Assembly: GCA_025267735.1 (NCBI GenBank)
Contig: CM046304.1
Span: 24,493,381 to 24,557,380, forward strand
DNA length: 64,000 nt
Direction of reading: 5' to 3'
Source: Mactra quadrangularis
Taxonomy: Eukaryota; Mollusca; Bivalvia; Venerida; Mactridae
In this document: piece after piece, positions 22,861 to 35,959 of the stretch
Layout: each line of letters opens with the position of its first letter
Numbering within the stretch: position 1 is the stretch's first letter
Position numbers and translations under genes: made by a program
The notes under the pieces: model-generated
What the model saw: the letters and a program-made list of their open reading frames with translations, nothing else
Database searches by the model: none
Told to the model about the DNA's origin: nothing

Positions 22861-25580
22861 TGGCACCCTACAAACTGCACAATCGACTCGGGATCTTATA
22901 AAAACAAACAATGACAAATTATCTTAGTGATTATGTCACTCTGACTGTGACAGTTAAAATAATGCGTAAAACAAAACAAATCGTCGGAATTAAAATTACA
23001 TAACACACAATGTTTACAAACTTTCACCGGAAATTTTAAAGTTATTTTTAATTACATATTATAACAATTCTTTAATAAAGACATATTTATTCATTTCTAA
23101 TGATTACATAAGGTGGATTTGACTTCAAGTATGAATGATATGTGCTAACATATGATTAGTAAATGTCATGATATGAACCATAACTGTCACACTCCCGCTT
23201 GGTTTATTATCTTTTGACATTATTGTAACATTTAAAGAATATCATTGTATTTTAGTCGTTTAAAAATACTTTTCAAGGCAAAACGCGTGTTCTTTTACTT
23301 TCTGTTAAAAGAATAGCATTATTGTTGTAGTTTCTTATTTTTTGGTCATTCTCGAATCCAGTGGAACAAAAACTTGACAACTGCTTTGTTAGAGAAGAAT
23401 ATTCTGTGAAAGGTGCATTATTTACTAATTCATTACACAAGCAAGGTACTAACTCCGATGTGACAAACCTCAAAAACTGTGTTCAATAGTGACCCAAATG
23501 AGCTATTTTCTATAAAAATTAAAATATTTGTAAACAATTGGAATCTTAGAAATTCTAGCTCAGGGACATGTCCTAAATTTTAACAGTTTTAAAGGTATAA
23601 GTATACGTTATAGTGAAGAACCGTATCATAAAACATTTTACAATCAATCTGTATGTGATTTACTCTTTTAACTATCTGTCATTCGAAACACCTTGACCAT
23701 ACATTGAATCAATTCCAACAAGTACAAATATATCTATTTGAGCAATTAAGCACTACTGTGCTTTTTTGCCGTCAGAATCAATAATTATTCGTAGTAAATG
23801 GCCGAATAGTTCCGAATGAACAGAGTATCCTCTGAATAAAGTACATGTAGTTAAACTACATGAAACTTCAGTATGAATAGTTAATACAATAAAAGCAATT
23901 AAAGCCATAGGATTATACTGTGAACTAAAGCTGTGTCCAAATGTGATTCAAAATCAATGATTTTTTACACAAACAAGCAAACAGCTTGTATTCATATTAA
24001 TCTGATATATGTATCAACTATAACACATTTAGCACATTACCTTACTATGTGCATCAATTTACATTTTAGCATTAAAGAGTAGCAAAGTGTTGTTGAATTT
24101 CATTCAACTGTCAGTTCGTGCATACATTACCGGCGCTGCCGTACTTAAATAATGGTACCTCAACTTTTGTATTGTAATTGTTACATGTAACACATTGTGT
24201 TTATGTATAACACTATTTATATGTGCAAGGGCCGGTGGCCAAATATCCTAAATAAATTGTTTGAGTGTTTATTAGTCGTGAGTACTGAAGAGAGTATCTA
24301 ACTGAGAGAGCGGCGTGCGGCTTTGCACTTTTTGTACATATGCCAATAAAATAAAGTATGAAGTAAGTACACTACAACATATGATAGAGTTTTAAACTAT
24401 AAGATTTTCCACACTTGAAGAATGATAGCGTGAAAATCAAACAGTTCAAAGGCGATGACGTGACCGGTTATTATTACCTACGTACTATATTTGACATTCT
24501 GGTATCCAATGGTTATAAAGATTCATGATCTACATGTATAGATCATGTATTAGAATGTGTATTTCGCTAGATGCAGTTTCAAAGAACGTTTTCAAGCCAC
24601 AAGTAAAAGTGAAGGCACAATTGTACATGTATTATTATAGTACTGTCAACATACAAGTAATGGTCAAAGAAATATGCCTACTCAGCTATTGAGTTTTGTA
24701 GAGTCAGAGTCCTCAGAATGAGAATAGAGACGCGAGACAGGTTAAAGAAGATCCATGTTGGTATGTCTCACTCTGATCATCTTTATGTTTCTCCTTGTAT
24801 TTGTTAAAAGTTTGGGACAATATAACAATAGTTTCAACAACTTTTACTTATCTAAAACTAAGATTTTGCCTCCCTAAATCAATATCCAATTATTATCCTC
24901 ATAAACTATTTAAAATCTCTTGTCTTAGTGAAGAGTACTTGTTCACGGTTTTAGCTTTTAAATTGATGTGAACTATCTCCCCTCTGAACAAATTTACATT
25001 GCACTTTAGGCAATGACGTGCCTAGCCTTTTTTCACAGACCTTAGGAAATATCATATACAGCCTTTCTTCTAAGGCGGAGTTCTACAAAAATGTTTTATA
25101 AATAAGTCCGGGAATTTAACGTACATGCGACGTATTAATCATGTTCTAAAAGTGTTTTGTTCTGTGTTTCCTGTTGTTATTATTTTCAAATTACTAAAAA
25201 TTATATATAATTAGCTAATAACAACTCATATATAAAAGCAAAACAAATAGTACAAAGTAATGACCATAAATGGTGGGAATTTCCTCTACTCGGAGTCACT
25301 GAGAGTATACCATTTTGAATACTAGAATTTACTAGGAAAAATAGGTCATTCAATGAATGGTCGTGGCGTTCCGAATAAATAGTAAATGTGACATAGTAAT
25401 TTTGAAAATTCCAGAGCGATTATTGACTTGCTCGGTAACGTAGTTGATGCTTCATGATAAAATACACTCAACGTTCAGGACAGTAAAATAAACACAACTT
25501 AGTAAAAGTTGTATCATCTATAATGTAGAATATTACTTCCACGTTTAACAAAACATACAGTAACAAGGAAAAATCAAGCT
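22861..25580. other. AT-rich intergenic stretch
   Basis: No gene is supported. Visible content is a half-copy of the CATTCGGAA MITE near 23780-23820, another near 25349-25376, and a fragment at 24085-24135 related to the MITE at 28024-28151. The open frame at 23273-23473 shows no domain. Confidence 0.5.
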
Positions 25581-25589
25581 AATAAAAAA

Positions 25590-25681
25590 AATAAGCTAAA
25601 CAGATATCCTGTAGAGCGTTGTCGTACAAATTAGCGAGTTTGCGAGCTGAAAATTTTAGATCGGGTTTTAACCAGATTGAT
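25590..25681. mobile_element. Degraded copy of the 20153/21591 MITE
   Basis: ATTAGCGAGTTTGCGAG, then AAAATTTTAGATCGGGTTTT and CAGATTG at the right edge, reproduce one end of the family in reverse orientation. The left end is not clear. Confidence 0.65.
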
Positions 25682-25737
25682 TTAGTAACTATGTGTAAAC
25701 GGTTACACATTGTTTGTAATGTTAAACGGTTTCACAT

Positions 25738-26015
25738 TGGCGGATCTAGCGGGGGGGGGGTACAGGGGATCCGGACCCCCCCCCCCTATAATTTCCAAAA
25801 TGTACCTGTCCGTTAGTATATTTCTTGACTGTAAGTCATTTTTAAGTAGCATGAAGCTACTTTTTTCTCGGTGCGTAACATAGTTTTAATGGTTATGTAG
25901 TTTTTATTATTAATATGTTGCATTTTATTCTGCAAAATGTGTATAATGTTGTGGTTCGAAAGTTTGGACCCCCTAGAAAAAATCGGACCCCCCCCCGAAA
26001 AAAATCCTGGATCCG
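25738..26015. mobile_element. GC-capped inverted-repeat element
   Basis: It opens GGCGGATCTAGC followed by a G run and closes with CCCCCCCCCG then TCCTGGATCCGTCC, which is the approximate reverse. The flanks GGTTTCACATT and GGTTACACATT are near-identical and could be a target duplication. Confidence 0.6.
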
Positions 26016-27062
26016 TCCCTGGTTACACATTGTTTGAATTTTTTATTGTTGATCTGAGCTAAATATTCAAATATTCTTTAACAGCCTAATGAGTCTCTCT
26101 TCCAGTTTCTCCCATGAGTCACAAAACTGTTTTCATTCATAACCAACATTGTCCTATCATGATTTGCATACGAAATTGTGCCACATTAAGATGTAAAAAC
26201 TTATAAAACTTCAGATTGACTACAAAACACTTACCTCGTTGGTTATTTCCATTAATTGATCATTAATTTCTTTGTAGTCATAGGAAACACCACAGAGAAG
26301 TTACTTCCTGAAATTCAGAAGTCCATTTCATTCATTAGCATAGCTTGTAAAACACGCTAACACCATTCAACTACATGCACTTAAAACTTCAGTTTAAATT
26401 TCAAGAAAAGAAAGAAAATAACCGTCCTAGATAACGCTAGGAATAAACATTTCAACATTAGAAATCTTCACTGGTGAATTAACACATACACAAACTCTCT
26501 GCTGATAACGTTCGCCGTGTATTTCCACGCAAGCATGAAAAACGTCTGTTTTTCGCGAGGGAACATAACCGCCAGTCATTTTGGAGTAAAGAACTAGATA
26601 ACATTATTTTCTGAGGTGCATTTTCCTAAAATTTAAAGATGTCAGTACTCTTTTAAGTTTGTGGATTTACATTGTAGTCAATTTCTAAACTAATTTTACT
26701 AGTTGCTTCCTTATTGTTCCCGAAGTGTTTGAGTGAGCCGGACGTTTTAACAGTTCAAAAATTACTCATGCTTTCTTAGTTTTGTACTAGCTTCTTGAAT
26801 TTTATATTGACGTAGTATTCCTCCATTGCCAAATTTCAGTCATCGATTCATTGATTCACTCGAAAATAGGGATTAATGATGCCAAAATCATTATATTTTT
26901 CATTCCTTTCATCATGTAAATTATTTTTCATGTATTAGATATATAAAACGAAAAGCATTATAACACTATCAATGAAGTTGAGATATCTTCCTTTGATATG
27001 GTTATTGTATAACCCATATTTTTTCATGTTTCTGTTCTGTTTTGTCCATACAAAATAATACT

Positions 27063-27267
27063 ACGACCACAACAAGTTGATAATATGTTCTATGGATTCG
27101 TTCGCGCCTTAATTTTGACGGTTTTTACCCCCAAAAAATACTTATTTCTTCGCTTGCTCATAAAAATTTGGTCAAACCCCTATATAAAGCAACGGAATTA
27201 AGACTTTTTTCTTCGCTCGCTCGCCCCATTTTCCCCCCAGAAAAATCCGTAGAACTTGTTGTGGCCT
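27063..27267. mobile_element. MITE with CCACAACAAGTT ends
   Basis: GACCACAACAAGTT near the left end is inverted as AACTTGTTGTGGCC at the right. Two similar inner blocks, TTATTTCTTCGCTTGCTCA and TTTTTTCTTCGCTCGCTCGC, are direct repeats. Confidence 0.7.
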
Positions 27268-27641
27268 AAACTTAACATAATTTAAAAATCTGAAATGGTC
27301 AAAACAAAATACGGCGTACAATTAGATGCCAGCTAGTTTGCTTAAATTTTCGGTGGTCGATACTTTCATTAGCTGATATGACACTGATTTAAAATGATTT
27401 ACGATGACAATAGAGTATAGCATAGGTATGCTAAGGATTGAGGCAAAGCTTATGATAAGCTGATAAAATGTTAATGAACTTTGTCATTACTAGCCCCTTA
27501 CTGATAACCCATCATTCTTCATCCACGGTAAAAACTATATTTTTCAGGGATTTTACTAATAATAAACCTATAACTTGCGTTCGATATTGTGTTGGTGCTT
27601 GGTGGTGTATTTGCTAGAGCCTAGCGGTCAGTTTTGGCGAA

Positions 27642-27690
27642 CATTCGGAACACCTCGACCTTTCATCGAATGGCCGAGGAGTTCCGAATG
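27642..27690. mobile_element. 49-bp CATTCGGAA-family MITE with exact 10-bp duplication
   Basis: CATTCGGAACACCTCGACC is opposed by GGCCGAGGAGTTCCGAATG. TTTTGGCGAA is present exactly on both sides (27632-27641 and 27691-27700). This is the youngest-looking member and sets the target duplication length for the family. Confidence 0.88.
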
Positions 27691-28023
27691 TTTTGGCGAA
27701 GTGCATAACCCAGAGAATTCAAGTTAACTATGGCGATATATTGGTGTAAAGTGGCTTTAAAATAATCACTCAAGGCGAGTTAGCAGCTAATGGGAGACCG
27801 CACACCCCCTCTAAAATCACGATATAAAATTACATACTTTATGTGTAGTGCAATTATAGAAAAATATGAAGAACTACAAGAATTATAAATGTAGTTATAA
27901 ACAATCTCTAATGATTTGTCCGAGTCACAAACATGTTATGTTTACTTAGTTTATTTTCAGTAACGGAAGTCATGCAAATCAACAAAATTCTAAAACCTTA
28001 ATTTCTAAAAAATCTATTATTCA

Positions 28024-28151
28024 ATTTCATTCAACTTGCAGTGGCGCATACATTTACTCCGCAGTTTTCGTGACAACAGAAGTACTGTAGAGAGTATTTA
28101 AATCAGCTGAGTTATACACATGTATATATGCGCCACTAACAGTTGAATAAA
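28024..28151. mobile_element. MITE with AGTGGCGCATA inverted ends
   Basis: The left arm, ATTTCATTCAACT then GCAGTGGCGCATA, is answered by TATGCGCCACTAACAGTTGA at the right. Fragments of the same family lie near 8045-8170 and 24085-24135. Confidence 0.75.
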
Positions 28152-28255
28152 ATAGAACAATAGTTTTGTTAGAAATTAATACACACGTACCTGAAAAACT
28201 TGAAATATTGTATTTTCTCCAATAAAAAATGTTATGTTCGACATTGGCTGCTTAA

Positions 28256-29356
28256 AGCTGGGTTCCCACTGCCGATCAGATCAACTCGATCATCCCGATC
28301 ACCCAAATTCCCCGATCAGGCCCGACCAAGCTCGACTAAAGGCGTATACACGACTTCTTCTCGACCTCTTGTCGATCACACACGATTCCCACACGATTAT
28401 TCACGACTCCTTCACGACGTCAACCCGACCACCTTTCCGATTTCCGCTCGATCATCCCGACCTTTACACGATCCCTACACGATCTCAACTCGACCTACTG
28501 GATCTCTGCTCGATCGGTGTCAGATCTTTCCCCGACCAGATCGTCATGGTCGTACTCGAGTCGTAGAAGGTCGTGAACAGTCGTTCTTCTACTTGCTCTT
28601 TTCTGGTGTGCTCGGCAGAAGAGTCAGTAGGGATTATAGGCGACTCATTACTCTCTTCCTGGGTGGGTTCCACGATTTCAGGCTAAGACGCAGCAACTGC
28701 ACATTTACTCGCATTTGTACTGCCTATCGGCCTTTTGCCTTTTCTCGGCATCTTTAGTTTGTAGTAGAAATGGCTTGGCTGAAGATGTTTTAACAGATAT
28801 TGGTTTGCTAAAGATGTTATATCTTCAGCGTCCAAACAACTTATGAGACACTGGTCAGCACGTTTTCTTGCTTTAGTCACGTGAGCTCGTGTATGGTCGA
28901 ACAGTGATCGGGGTTTGATCGTGTGCGGTCGTGTGTGGTCGTGGAGTAGTCGGGTAGCAGTCTAGATAATCTGGACAAGAGATCGAACAGAGATCTACTT
29001 AATCGGGATGCGATCGTATATTACTCGAGTAGAAGTCGAGATGATCGGGTACAGATCGGGTTAAAGATGCCAATCCGACCAAACAAGATCGCTACACGAT
29101 TGTTTCTCGATCAACTCGATCTTCAACTCGATCAATACACGATCGCTTCCCGAGCTCTTCTCGACCGCTCGGCTACACGATCGCTACACGAATGTTTTTG
29201 ACATGTCAAAAAAATTCGGGTAGAAAGCCCGAGCGATGCCGACCAAGGTAGACCTCCCCGACCACTCCCGATCAATCATGCCGACCGACCCAGACCAGTA
29301 CCCGATCGCTTGATCGGGCTTGATCGAGTTGATCTGATCGGCAGTGGGAGCCCAGC
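28256..29356. mobile_element. 1.1-kb TIR element flanked by TTAA
   Basis: The left end AGCTGGGTTCCCACTGCC and right end GGCAGTGGGAGCCCAGC are inverted, extending into CGATCAGATCAACTCGATCA and its mirror. TTAA flanks both ends (28252-28255 and 29357-29360), the target of piggyBac-like and some other transposases. Both arms are long arrays of CGAYC-type motifs. No transposase is encoded, and the overlapping frames inside are low-complexity products of the array. Confidence 0.85.
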
Positions 29357-29510
29357 TTAATGTGAGCACTTACGCTAAAAGTACATGTATATATAAGTGT
29401 TCGTTATGTTACTTGTTACTATTCATGAATACTTGCACAGGAAGTTAATATGACTAGAAAGTAAGTCTGTACATGTACTTACATTTAAATCAACTTTAAA
29501 GTTTAGTTAT

Positions 29511-29632
29511 GAATGTTTCAAAGGGATATAACGATGAATATATAAAATAGGGATGAAGAGTTATCCCCCTTATATATTTCGTTAAAACTAATTATACAAA
29601 TTATTCCATCTTGCACAAGTCTATTATAAAAT
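29511..29632 (+). repeat. Direct repeat flanking the large inverted element, left copy
   Basis: AATGTTTCAAAGGGATATAA through ATTATACAAATTATTCCAT recurs at 33811-33930 in the same orientation with scattered differences. The large inverted-repeat element lies between the two. Confidence 0.8.
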
Positions 29633-29639
29633 AATGAAC

Positions 29640-32600
29640 TATTAGTCCGGCCAACACCAAGGATGACCTTGCACGAAAGGATGTAGAAAATGTTATTTAA
29701 TTAATTGGTAGACATGGTCTCACTGATTCCAAATTCGATTGATGCCACTTTGTCATCCTTGGGCAACTCTCAAAATCCAAGATGGCGACCAAGATGGCGG
29801 CTAGAGGATAAATTAAACATGCAAAATGTATTTTTACACATAATGTTCTTAAAATGAAGGACAAAAGTGATTTCAACGCCTGAAGATCCAGTTGGTTGAA
29901 TTTTGTTATTCATATAAAAATCTTTAAATTCAAAATGGCGGTCAAAATGGCGTCAAAATTGCGAATAAAGGCCATAAGCCCAGTATATAAACAGCAAACT
30001 GGCAGAAAGAGACTGAGTGGTGTAGAAATTTATTTACGTATAGAATAGTTCATGAAATTAAAAAAAAACCGATTGATTTCACTAAGTTATAAGTTATAAT
30101 ATTATAAATCCTAAATGGCGGCTAACATGGCGGAAATGATCAAATAGTTTAGTATATAATATCACATACATGGAAGAAAACAGATACGTGTGGGTTTAAG
30201 TTTCAATGGGGTTTTTTTCTGAGTCTGTTTGAAACTCTTAAGTTTGTGAACTAGATAATCCCACCTGATTATCTATTAGCAACCCAGGATTCAAGGTAGA
30301 GTCCAAGATAACGGTTACGAAAGAAATTTAACCATTCCTAATTTTTCTTACAATGTAATAATGTAGTGTAAATAAAGCAATGTTTTCATAATGGCAAAAT
30401 TATTTGGCTGAAGACAGTCACATTAGCCTTCAACCTGCAGCCTCAGGCTATAATGACTGTCTTCCGCCAAATAACAGGCCATTATGAAAACACTTAATTC
30501 ACCATCGTCTCAGACAGGGTCCCTATCAAAAACACTCAAATTGTACCAACATTCAAAATGGCGGCTTTTTGTGGAAGAAAACTACGGCCTTCATGAGAAA
30601 ACTCGGCCATTATGAGATTCGAAACCAATCAAAATGTCTGAATCTCCTAATAGCCTAGATATTTATTAAAGTCAGTGTGTTCCTATATTGGCCCAGTATT
30701 TGGTTATTATGCCGTAGTGAACGCCATATTAGCCCTGAAATTAAAGTTCAATACCATACAGTTAATATGTAATGTTACTCTTTACTGGATATAATGAAAT
30801 GAAAATTTGATTAATAATTGGAATGGACAAACTAATTTAATTTAAAATGTAAGCTAACTACATAAAAAAAGGGGAAAATAAAACGGGGTTAATATACAGT
30901 TTACAGTAGACAATTTATTATACTGTAGTAGCATTGGGAAGTGCTATCATTTGGTTAAAGATTGCAATATGTGTGGATATTTGAAAAGCTTATAATCCGT
31001 TTAGATGAAATTCTTCGATGCAGTAAAAAATAAAGTGAAACATATTAATAGCAAAATAAGCATGTGCCAAAAAATGAGGGATAAACTAATTGACTGAGCT
31101 CTATTATTATCATTACACAAACCATGATACTGCCTGACTTTACAAAACTAGACTAAATTAGAATATGTACTTAAATGTTTATATTTGTTTCAGTCTAATT
31201 TTACATAACGATAGCACAATTTCTCTGGTCGTTTTTGTATGGTGATAGCAACATGTTCAAGTGACGACACAAATTACTGTTTACAGAGCATTTTGTACTC
31301 AACACCCTAAGCACATCACATGCAATGGTAAACTTAACATATCATTGATTATTATCTTTAGAAAGTATCCAAGTAGATACTAGCTTATGGCCAAAAGATA
31401 TCATACCTGTCTTTACTTTTGATGTAGGATAGGTGGACCAGCTTAAAAAGCATATTTTATACCCATGCTACTAGTGTACTCTCTTTACATTGTCAATAAC
31501 TGACTGACTTGTAACATAACATTTTGGACGAATGTCAGTTGAACCCATTGTTATAGTGTCACTCGTACAAGAAAGATATTTCAAATGAGTATCAGCACAC
31601 CAATGTCGTCAGATATTTTGGTGCTCAGCAAATTGCAGCAACAATGATCATTTGTTGTACTATTTTGGTGACTACGCTTCTCGTACCAAGTCTTAAAGGT
31701 TAATGCGATTAAACATAATTTTATATGTAATGTTACCGATAAAATGAAGAATCACCATATCTTGCATTGCATCGTCAATAATGTTTGGGGTGGAACATAT
31801 TTGAATATTACGTACGAGATCGACAAGCTGTCTTAGCGTACCATCCATCTTTGGGCGAGTCTTTGCAGTTGAGAGTGAATGTACTCCAAATGTGTTTAGA
31901 TATCAGGTCTGTTTATAAAATTTTTGACACTGATGCATCAGACCTGTTATGTGTTCTTTCAAGATATTTAGACTTCAGTGATACAAAACATTTCTAAATT
32001 TTCTACTTTGCCATGTTTTGTAGTTAGGGACTTAAGTCAGTTATCTTTCCTTGATAAAATCTGAAGCAATCCAATTGGTTAATGGAATCCTCGGATCTTA
32101 TTATTGAAGTGCTATGTAAGGATAACAAAATATTACATCTAATATCTTTATTGTTAATGAAGATATTAAAAGAAGTGATGAAATTTGTTCTTTACCCTAA
32201 AATACATAGCTTGAATTTCAAACAAATTAAAAGATTTACAAAAAGGTTATAAGAGATTAATTTTGGTAAATTGACATTGAAAAGTAAGGGTAAAATCCGA
32301 GTAATCAAACTAATTTGACCCATTTGAAGAGTATACTTGGGAAATATATTACTGACTAGGTTCCTTATTGATGAATCCCTTAAAACCACCTTCTTGCACA
32401 GGGTAACACTAATCATGAGCTAGACGCTGGGTTCAAACAGCAATGTATACGCTTAAAGAATTGGCATCTACGCGACGTAATTTCTATCTATCCTTGTAAA
32501 TAGAAACTAGTTATACTACAAACTTTTGATGTAAATGTGCTTTTGATATTTTTCCTTTTTGATCGATGGATGGAGTCGTTTACAATGAAATAAAGAACAC

Positions 32601-33808
32601 TTATGATACAGTTGTGATATCTGATGTCAAGATCATACTTGAAATCCTATTGCAATTTTTACTATCAAAATATGTTTCAATGTCAACAGAATTTCTATCG
32701 ATTGCTTTGGCATCAATATACTCTTAGAATACCTTGAAAGAAAATAGAACATTCACACAATACTTTCAATAGCATTTGTCTTTTTCTTTGTTTATAACCT
32801 CCTTTTAGTACATATTGATTATTATTGAAGTGGCAAACATACATGGAAAAGTAGTCGTTATTCTAAGGATATGAAAATTATCGTATCACAACCTAAGTTG
32901 TTCATTAAATAAAAGAGTTTCAAAAAATGTCTCTAAATTGCCATCTTAGAAACAATTTGCTTCTAGTTCTCGAGTTAACTGACAAGCTAGTAAAATGATT
33001 CAAAATTAGCAAGACCAAGAGATGTAAAAACCTTAACATGTTGATGTATACCCATTAGAGAGGAGATATGTCAATTTATGTGACTTGAATTAAATTTCCA
33101 GCTCTTATCATTCATTTTGACCACCATCTTGGATGGTTAGTTGGTTAGTTATCCAAGAATACCAGTATGACATCAATCGGTTACATAAACAAAAGTGGAT
33201 TAACTACAAAATAAAATACATTGAAATTATTTGGTATACCCCATTCTATGACTTAATTAGCTCATTGAGGTAGATATATACCCGACAGCTAGTAATTTAC
33301 GCCATTCTAGCCGCCATCTTTGATTTTGGGAATTGCCCAATGATGCCAGTGTGGCATCAACCAGTTTTATAAACAAAACTAAAAAGTTATAACTACAAAA
33401 AGCATTTAACTTTTTTAATATGCCACAGTGTACGATTCTGCTCATTGTAGTTGACGTACCCGACAAATGTAGCTTTAATCCGCCATTTTGTGCGCCATCT
33501 TGGATTGGAGAATGAACGAAGGTTACCAAAATTGCATGAGATAAAATTGCAGATAATGTAAGACTAATTTGAGCTTTATAAATAATCAGACTTTGATAAA
33601 GATGTATTTATATTACATTAATCAGCTCTCATCCGCCATTTTGTCCGCCATCTTGAATTTTTGGAGTTGCCCAAGAGTGCCGAAGTGGCATCATCCAGTT
33701 TCGTAAACTACAGTGTCTAAGCTTTAAGGAACTGCAAAAACATTTTCTACATCATTCCATGCACGGTTCAGTCGATTTTTGTTGTTTATATACCGGACTA
33801 TATAGAAA
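29640..33808. mobile_element. 4.2-kb element with long inverted arms carrying ATGGCGGC motifs
   Basis: The left arm (about 29640-30600) and right arm (about 33100-33808) are inverted: ATGTAGAAAATGTT faces AACATTTTCTACAT, and CAAGATGGCGGCTAGA-type blocks face CCGCCATCTTG blocks. Shared words include GATGCCACTTTGTCATCCTT / AGTGGCATCATCC and TTGGGCAACTC / GAGTTGCCCAA. Each arm is a set of about 150-180-bp units. The interior (30600-33100) has no recognisable transposase, and its short frames look spurious. Confidence 0.7.
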
Positions 33809-33810
33809 TA

Positions 33811-33930
33811 TGAATGCTTCAAAGGGAGATAACGATGAGTATATAAACTAGTGATGAAGAGTTCCCCCCCCCTTATATACTTCGTTAAACTAATTTATAC
33901 AAATTATTCCATGTTGCAAAAGCATAAGCC
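33811..33930 (+). repeat. Direct repeat flanking the large inverted element, right copy
   Basis: This is the partner of 29511-29632 (AATGCTTCAAAGGGAGATAA, then a C run, then ATACAAATTATTCCATG). Confidence 0.8.
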
Positions 33931-34645
33931 GCGCAGTGCTAGATTTATTTCGGAATAGTATACAAACAATGATAAAATAAAATAAAAATAAATTAAAAAA
34001 TCATGACGTAAAATTCTTGTACATGGTATACACACCAACGCCAAGGATAACACAAGAAAGAGAAACCCTATTCAATTGTGGAATACTTAAAATAAACGAT
34101 TTCAAGTTTTAATCTAGATGCTAATGACACTGTACAGCGAAAATAAAGGGTTTATACTATAGACAGCTTTTTCGTAGTGGTTATAGACACAAAGTAGAAA
34201 TCTTCTAGTCCAAACCCATCTAAAACCATTTGACAGAAAGCTTTCATATTTAGGATATGAAATCATCTTGGGGTCTTCTACAAATATTGTCTAAATTATA
34301 TCTTTTGGGTCAATATTAGTTCCATCGGAGGGGCCAACAGTTTTAAATAAAGCAATCTTCAAAGATTCTTGTCCGACACCGAAATGCCTAGTGTTACCAA
34401 TTCTCGTACCCAGAGTCTAGTAAGATTCTCCATACTTATTTTTGAGAATCTTGATAGGTCCTTTATTAAGTTTTGCTATGTTATGCACCTGGGGTCAATA
34501 TTGGCTCAACAGGGGTCAACAGTTATGAATAAGGAAACCTTAAAAAATATTCTTGTCTGAAGCTATAATATACACAGTTTTCGTATTTGATATATGTCAC
34601 CAGCTTGTGGTCCTCTGAACAGATTGTTTAACTATGCCTCTGGAT

Positions 34646-35063
34646 TAGGGGTGTAACGGTTAACCGATATACCGGTTAATATTGCAATACGACTTCTGGC
34701 AGTTTTTAACCAGTTCGTTTTTCTCTGAACCGGTTTCTAGTAATGTTCCAAACTGATTGTTTTTATCAGAATCTGAAATTTAAATGTTTGAATAAATGTT
34801 AAAATGTGTTCGAAAACTTGAAATATTTTTCGTAAAGTGAGAGAATATTTATCTTTGAAAGTCCATCCAAAATCTTTTTTCTAACCTATTCAAACATTTG
34901 CATAATACGTATAGATCCTTTAGAAATACAAATATCTATGTACAATGTCGATCAAATTAAGACGATGCACATGCATTAATTCATGCTATGCATGTATGCA
35001 CAAAAGAACAATATGTTTGCAATATATTGCAATACGGTTTTTTACCGTATTGTTACACCCCTA
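34646..35063. mobile_element. 418-bp hAT-type MITE with exact 8-bp duplication
   Basis: The termini TAGGGGTGTAACGGTTAACC and GTTACACCCCTA are inverted. CTCTGGAT is duplicated exactly on both flanks (34638-34645 and 35064-35071). An 8-bp duplication with these ends is diagnostic of hAT transposition. There is no internal transposase. Confidence 0.93.
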
Positions 35064-35598
35064 CTCTGGATCATGGGGGAACAGGTTTAACATTGAGTTA
35101 TATGAGGCAGTTTTAAAATCTTCGTCATTTAAGGCTAAGAACTTCCAGCTTTGGTGTATTGCATCATTTCAAGTTTCCATTGAAATGAATACGAAACTTG
35201 TAACATTCCTCTGGGCGGTGTAAGCTGTCACTGGCGGATGCCGAAGGGGTTTGGATGTAAAGTCTACATTTACAAAATCCTCGAGAGTACATTTTGTCAT
35301 GTCTTTTAGCAAAACGTACAGAGAACGCGTTGACATTTTGTTATGAGAATTTTGGACTGAAAATGTAAAGAAATAAATCAGTAGTCTAATACGGATAATT
35401 GACGGTGTGATGACCAAGTTTATTTTAAAGATCACCGAGTTTTATTTGACTTTTAAAACATGACCATTTTTGTTCATTATTGTGAAAATTATTTTTTGCG
35501 AGAAAAAAAATAAAAAAAACCAAACATTTTTAGCAGTTGTAATTTGCCCTAAATTTGCCATTTATTTCCTCAAAATCTTAACAAAATCTATTCTTCTG

Positions 35599-35700
35599 TC
35601 TCTCTGTCCCACTCTCTCTCTCTCTCTCCGTCGCCCCCCCCCCCCTCTCTCTCTCCCTCTCTCTCTCCCCGCTCTCTATTCCCCCCTCACTCTCCCCTGA
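35599..35700. repeat. TC-rich microsatellite
   Basis: A (TC)n/(CCCT)n-like tract with an internal run of C. The arginine- and glutamate-rich minus-strand frames here are artefacts of the repeat. Confidence 0.9.
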
Positions 35701-35945
35701 CTCTGCCTTTCCTTCCAACGGTCTTTCTGGTCCATCTCGGTCTCTTTGCATTTCGGTCCCTTTCCGGTCTTTTTGCATTTTCGGTCCATCTCGGTCTCTT
35801 TGCATTTCGGTGCTTTACGGTATTTTTGCATTTTCGGTCCTTTTTTGGTCTTTTTGCTTTTTCGGTCTTTTTGTGCACTTCAGTCATTTTCGGTCTTTTC
35901 GCATTTTTGGTCTCTTTTCCGGTCAGGTACATTTTATCGCATTTT
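35701..35945. repeat. Degenerate minisatellite with TTTTTGCATTTTCGGTC unit
   Basis: The units TTTGCATTTTCGGTCC, CATCTCGGTCTCTTTGCATT and TTTTTGGTC alternate about a dozen times at 17-20-bp spacing. Open frames on both strands follow from the repeat. Confidence 0.8.
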
Positions 35946-35959
35946 TGCATTTGGCGATA

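Noticed and set aside
28200..28757. 185-codon plus-strand frame rich in Ser, Arg and Pro, with overlapping frames
   Set aside because: It lies in the arm of the TTAA-flanked element. The composition comes from the CGAYC array.
35578..35950. Highly charged Arg/Glu and Lys/Arg frames on the minus strand
   Set aside because: They are translations of a TC microsatellite and the adjacent CGGTC minisatellite.
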